Below, one piece after another: positions 30,496 through 32,570 of a DNA stretch of 32,570 bases. The stretch's first letter is position 1. Each line of letters starts with the position of its first letter. Origin of the DNA: Moheibacter stercoris (lineage in GTDB: Bacteria; Bacteroidota; Bacteroidia; Flavobacteriales; Weeksellaceae); assembly GCF_040545805.1 (NCBI RefSeq), contig NZ_JBEPMO010000022.1, positions 1 to 32,570 of the forward strand. Reading direction: 5' to 3'. The translations under genes and the position numbers were made by a program. The notes under the pieces are model-generated. The model made no database searches, was not told where the DNA came from, and saw only the letters and a list, made by a program, of their open reading frames with translations.

Positions 30496-31872
30496 TTATT
30501 TCGAACTTATATAGGTTGATAATACACCTGCAGATTGATAGGTTTCAATAGCAATTTGGCGTTGATTGATAATGGTTTCAATTTTATTTAAAGACTCTTT
30601 GTAAATATCATTTTCAGCAGTCAAACGTTCCGTTACACTGATTAATCCGGCTTTGTATTGTTTATCGGCCAATGCATTTGTATGTTGTGCAATTAGTTCA
30701 CGTTGATTGGCAATTTCAATTTGTTGAAGTGCTGTCTGATATTCCAATTTATTTTTTTCTAATTGTAAAGCCGTTTTTTCTTTTGCGTCTTTCAATTTAT
30801 TTTCAATCTGCTTCACACTTAAATTGGCTTCTTGAATTTTATGTTTACGCTCGAAACCTGCAAAAATTTCCCATTTCATTGCCACACCGACCATCCAAGT
30901 TGGATTGAGCGTTAAATGATTTACTTTTAAATCTACGGAATTTTGGGAAAGAGGTGAATTTGTACTCAATTCAGAATTGAATACGGAGGAATAACTATAT
31001 CCACCAAACGCTCCCACAGTAGGTAATAAAGAACCTTTTTCTTTCTTCACTGCAAATTGAGTCGCTTGTTGGTAAGCTTCCAAGGCTTTGATTTCATTTC
31101 GGTTACCACTGGATAATTCTTCCAAAATGACAATCGGTTCGACATCGTAAGAAGTATTGAGAATTTCCTCGATCGATAAACCCGTTGCTTGACTAATTTT
31201 TAAAGCCAATAATTGTTTTTTATTGTTGACATCGGTACGATTGGTTTGCAGTTCCAAGCTCGCCAATTTGATTTTATCGCGGTCATAGGGAATTGCCAAA
31301 CCTACCGAAATCGCTTTTTCGATACGTTCGGTTTCTTTGTTCAAACGTTTTTCGCTTTCATCGATGAGTCTTTCAGCCGTGCCTAATAATTGCAATTGAT
31401 CGAAACTGAAAATGATGTCTTTAATGACTTCATCAGCCTTCACATCCATCATCAAAGCATTTCCTTTGTTTTTATATTCCAATGCTTTGGCTCCGTAATG
31501 AATTTGACCACCACTAAATAAAACAGCTTTCGCCATAATCCCACCGTGAAAAGCTTGCCCTTTCGTTTTAAAATCGGTCGAACCTTCAAATAGATTGAAA
31601 TGGGTCATTGGCACATTAAAAGTCGGAATATCTAAATTTCCATTACTATTTAAATAACCATACAAAGCAGTTGCTTCCACTTTTGGGATGTATTTTGATA
31701 ATACGCTTTGTCGTTCTAATTCTAATTTTTCAACATCAATTCGTTGGTTTTCCAATTCGACATCATTATCCAAAGCTAAATTGATCGCTTTTTGGACATT
31801 TTCATTCAAACTAATTTGGGCAGAAGCTGAAATCGAAAGTAAACCCAAACAAACTAGCCAAAACTTTTTCAT
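30496..31872 (-). CDS. TolC-family outer-membrane efflux protein
   Basis: A 458-residue outer-membrane channel subunit. A signal peptide MKKFWLVCLGLLSISASAQ precedes the two-fold repeated TolC core: long helices rich in Gln/Glu/Lys (for example LDNDVELENQRIDVEKLELERQ and KTALQLEKNKLEYQTALQQIE) and beta strands (VEATALYGYL, VGAFGGYSYSSVF). It overlaps the marR stop by 4 bp (ATGA), so translation is coupled to the regulator. It forms the outer-membrane part of the tripartite pump encoded by this operon. Confidence 0.95.
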   Translation of the reverse strand: MKKFWLVCLGLLSISASAQISLNENVQKAINLALDNDVELENQRIDVEKLELERQSVLSKYIPKVEATALYGYLNSNGNLDIPTFNVPMTHFNLFEGSTDFKTKGQAFHGGIMAKAVLFSGGQIHYGAKALEYKNKGNALMMDVKADEVIKDIIFSFDQLQLLGTAERLIDESEKRLNKETERIEKAISVGLAIPYDRDKIKLASLELQTNRTDVNNKKQLLALKISQATGLSIEEILNTSYDVEPIVILEELSSGNRNEIKALEAYQQATQFAVKKEKGSLLPTVGAFGGYSYSSVFNSELSTNSPLSQNSVDLKVNHLTLNPTWMVGVAMKWEIFAGFERKHKIQEANLSVKQIENKLKDAKEKTALQLEKNKLEYQTALQQIEIANQRELIAQHTNALADKQYKAGLISVTERLTAENDIYKESLNKIETIINQRQIAIETYQSAGVLSTYISSK

Positions 31873-32324
31873 TTTACAAAAGCATTAAGGTTTTCATATA
31901 CTACTTGAAATGCATCACGAATTGCTACAATTTGGTCATTGATTAAACCATTTGTTGCTTTTTCAATGGTATCATCGACAATTTCCATAACAACTTGCTC
32001 AACTTCTTTTCCTTTTTCAGTAAGAAAAATTAAATTCAAACGACGATCATTTTCGTGACTTTTTCTAATTACATATCCTTCTTTTACCAAATTGTCGACT
32101 AAGCGTGTTACACTGGGTTTATCTCTACTTGTGCTATTGGCAATCACTTGTTGGGAACACCCGTCTGATTTCCATAGAACTGCCAAAACCGACCATTGTT
32201 CGCGAGTTAAATTCACTCCCTTATTTCTGAACTGTTGTGTTAAAAAACGATTCAACAATAGAGGAACACGACCCGATAAAAGATTGTATTTATTTTCGCT
32301 TGATACTAAATCTAATTTATCCAT
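31869..32324 (-). CDS. MarR-family transcriptional regulator
   Basis: A 151-residue winged-helix regulator: dimerisation helices at both ends and a wHTH at about 36-100, with LTREQWSVLAVLWKSDGCSQQVIA, STSRDKPSVTRLVDNLVKEGYVIRK and the wing residues ENDRRLNLIFLTEKGKE. It is the first gene of the efflux operon and is probably an autorepressor: two near-identical palindromes bracket its promoter (32332-32351 and 32367-32386). Binding of the pump substrate would relieve repression, as is usual for this family. The ligand cannot be inferred. Confidence 0.95.
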   Translation of the reverse strand: MDKLDLVSSENKYNLLSGRVPLLLNRFLTQQFRNKGVNLTREQWSVLAVLWKSDGCSQQVIANSTSRDKPSVTRLVDNLVKEGYVIRKSHENDRRLNLIFLTEKGKEVEQVVMEIVDDTIEKATNGLINDQIVAIRDAFQVVYENLNAFVK

Positions 32325-32331
32325 AAATACT

Positions 32332-32351
32332 ATAGTTGTCTAAACAACTGC
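32332..32351. promoter_or_regulatory. Putative MarR operator O1
   Basis: ATAGTTGTCTAAACAACTGC contains the perfect inverted repeat AGTTGT/ACAACT with a 4-nt spacer. It covers the expected transcription start and shares most positions with O2 at 32367. Confidence 0.6.
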
Positions 32352-32379
32352 AAAGTTAAACAAACAATAGTTAACCAAA
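32351..32379 (-). promoter_or_regulatory. Promoter of the marR-tolC-hlyD-permease operon
   Basis: On the minus strand a TTTG -33 element (32376-32379) and a TAACTTTG -7 element (32351-32358) are 17 nt apart. The -33 lies inside operator O2 and the -7 touches operator O1. Confidence 0.7.
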
Positions 32380-32386
32380 CAACTAT
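32367..32386. promoter_or_regulatory. Putative MarR operator O2
   Basis: ATAGTTAACCAAACAACTAT has 7-bp inverted arms, AATAGTT (32366-32372) and AACTATT (32381-32387). It overlaps the -33 element, so a bound regulator would block sigma factor access. Its centre is 35 bp from that of O1. Confidence 0.6.
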
Positions 32387-32476
32387 TTGGTGGTATTTTT
32401 TTTTATTTTAATTATTTAAACGGATAAGACCTCCTTAAACTCAGTCCCAATAAGGTTTCCTATACTTAAAATAATT

Positions 32477-32570
32477 GACTAGTCCTAAAATAGATTGACA
32501 GTTATTAACTATAATTTAGATCCGGAGAGATTTTATTTCTTCGGATTTTTTTGTGTCTTTTTTCTGGAGT
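32477..32570. mobile_element. Possible left end of an insertion sequence (tentative)
   Basis: The stretch starting TGACTAGTCCTAAAATAGAT looks like terminal sequence of some Bacteroidota insertion sequences as I remember them. Just inside, a plus-strand hairpin with no plus-strand gene in front of it (32520-32546) ends in a T tract, as insertion sequences often carry to block incoming transcription. No transposase sequence is inside the window, so this remains a guess. 32388-32476 is A/T-rich and empty. Confidence 0.25.
32520..32552 (+). terminator. Terminator-like hairpin at right edge
   Basis: ATCCGGAGAGA (32520-32530) pairs with TTTCTTCGGAT (32536-32546) over 11 bp with two G-U wobbles that form only in plus-strand RNA, followed by T7. 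No plus-strand gene precedes it. Confidence 0.65.

Overview
The window is a chromosomal segment of a low-GC member of the Bacteroidota, most likely order Flavobacteriales (Flavobacteriaceae/Weeksellaceae-like); I cannot name the genus. Evidence: an LpxC-FabZ fusion, PorX (the type IX secretion response regulator with a PglZ domain), a fused E1 alpha/beta 2-oxoacid dehydrogenase, and repeated TAnnTTTG -7 promoter boxes, the signature of the Bacteroidota primary sigma factor. It holds 32 protein genes that I accept, including rpmH (too short for a simple ORF screen), and no rRNA, tRNA or CRISPR array. Most of it is ordinary core genome.

Layout. 1-5200 (minus strand): HD phosphohydrolase, lpxD, lpxC/fabZ, lpxA and efp, a tightly packed lipid A/envelope operon ending in a clear terminator. 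5254-8844 (plus): porX, tsaE, an alanine dehydrogenase-like gene and a small DUF4258-like membrane-anchored protein. 8982-10099 (minus): hpt-adk. 10304-11206 (plus): hemF, converging on kdsA (minus, 11386-12195). 12196-12519 is a mosaic of dispersed repeats. 12520-14946: divergent pair of a lipoprotein (minus) and a large RluA-type pseudouridine synthase (plus). 15037-17946: small YgjV-like membrane protein and GT4 glycosyltransferase (plus) converging on a GT2 glycosyltransferase and an FtsE-like ATPase (minus). 18032-18187: rpmH (minus). 18312-20107: a 2-oxoglutarate/Fe(II) oxygenase and a LuxR-type regulator (plus). 20278-26435: gyrA, a secreted TPR protein, and the fused E1 dehydrogenase (plus). 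26436-27049 is a 614-bp repeat-rich gap, then a lipoprotein glucose/sorbosone dehydrogenase. 28353-32324 (minus): marR-tolC-hlyD-ABC permease, a self-regulated efflux operon. The last ~95 bp may be the start of an insertion sequence.

Several start codons are better placed than the longest reading frame suggests, because a TAnnTTTG box lies inside the longer frame or directly at its 5' end (lpxD, the lipoprotein at 12520, the oxygenase at 18312, the E1 gene at 24462). In lpxD and kdsA the -7 box lies only 4-7 nt from the ATG, which predicts leaderless or nearly leaderless mRNAs.

I did not find an obviously new multi-gene system. The most interesting items are non-coding: a multibranched, RNA-like intergenic element at 26473-26600, a repeat mosaic at 12258-12451, a two-copy palindromic element (CCTTGTCAAGG family), and twin MarR operators bracketing the efflux promoter. 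Among proteins, an alanine dehydrogenase-like enzyme with its catalytic His replaced by Gln and a pseudouridine synthase with an unexplained Cys/His-rich N-terminal half stand out.
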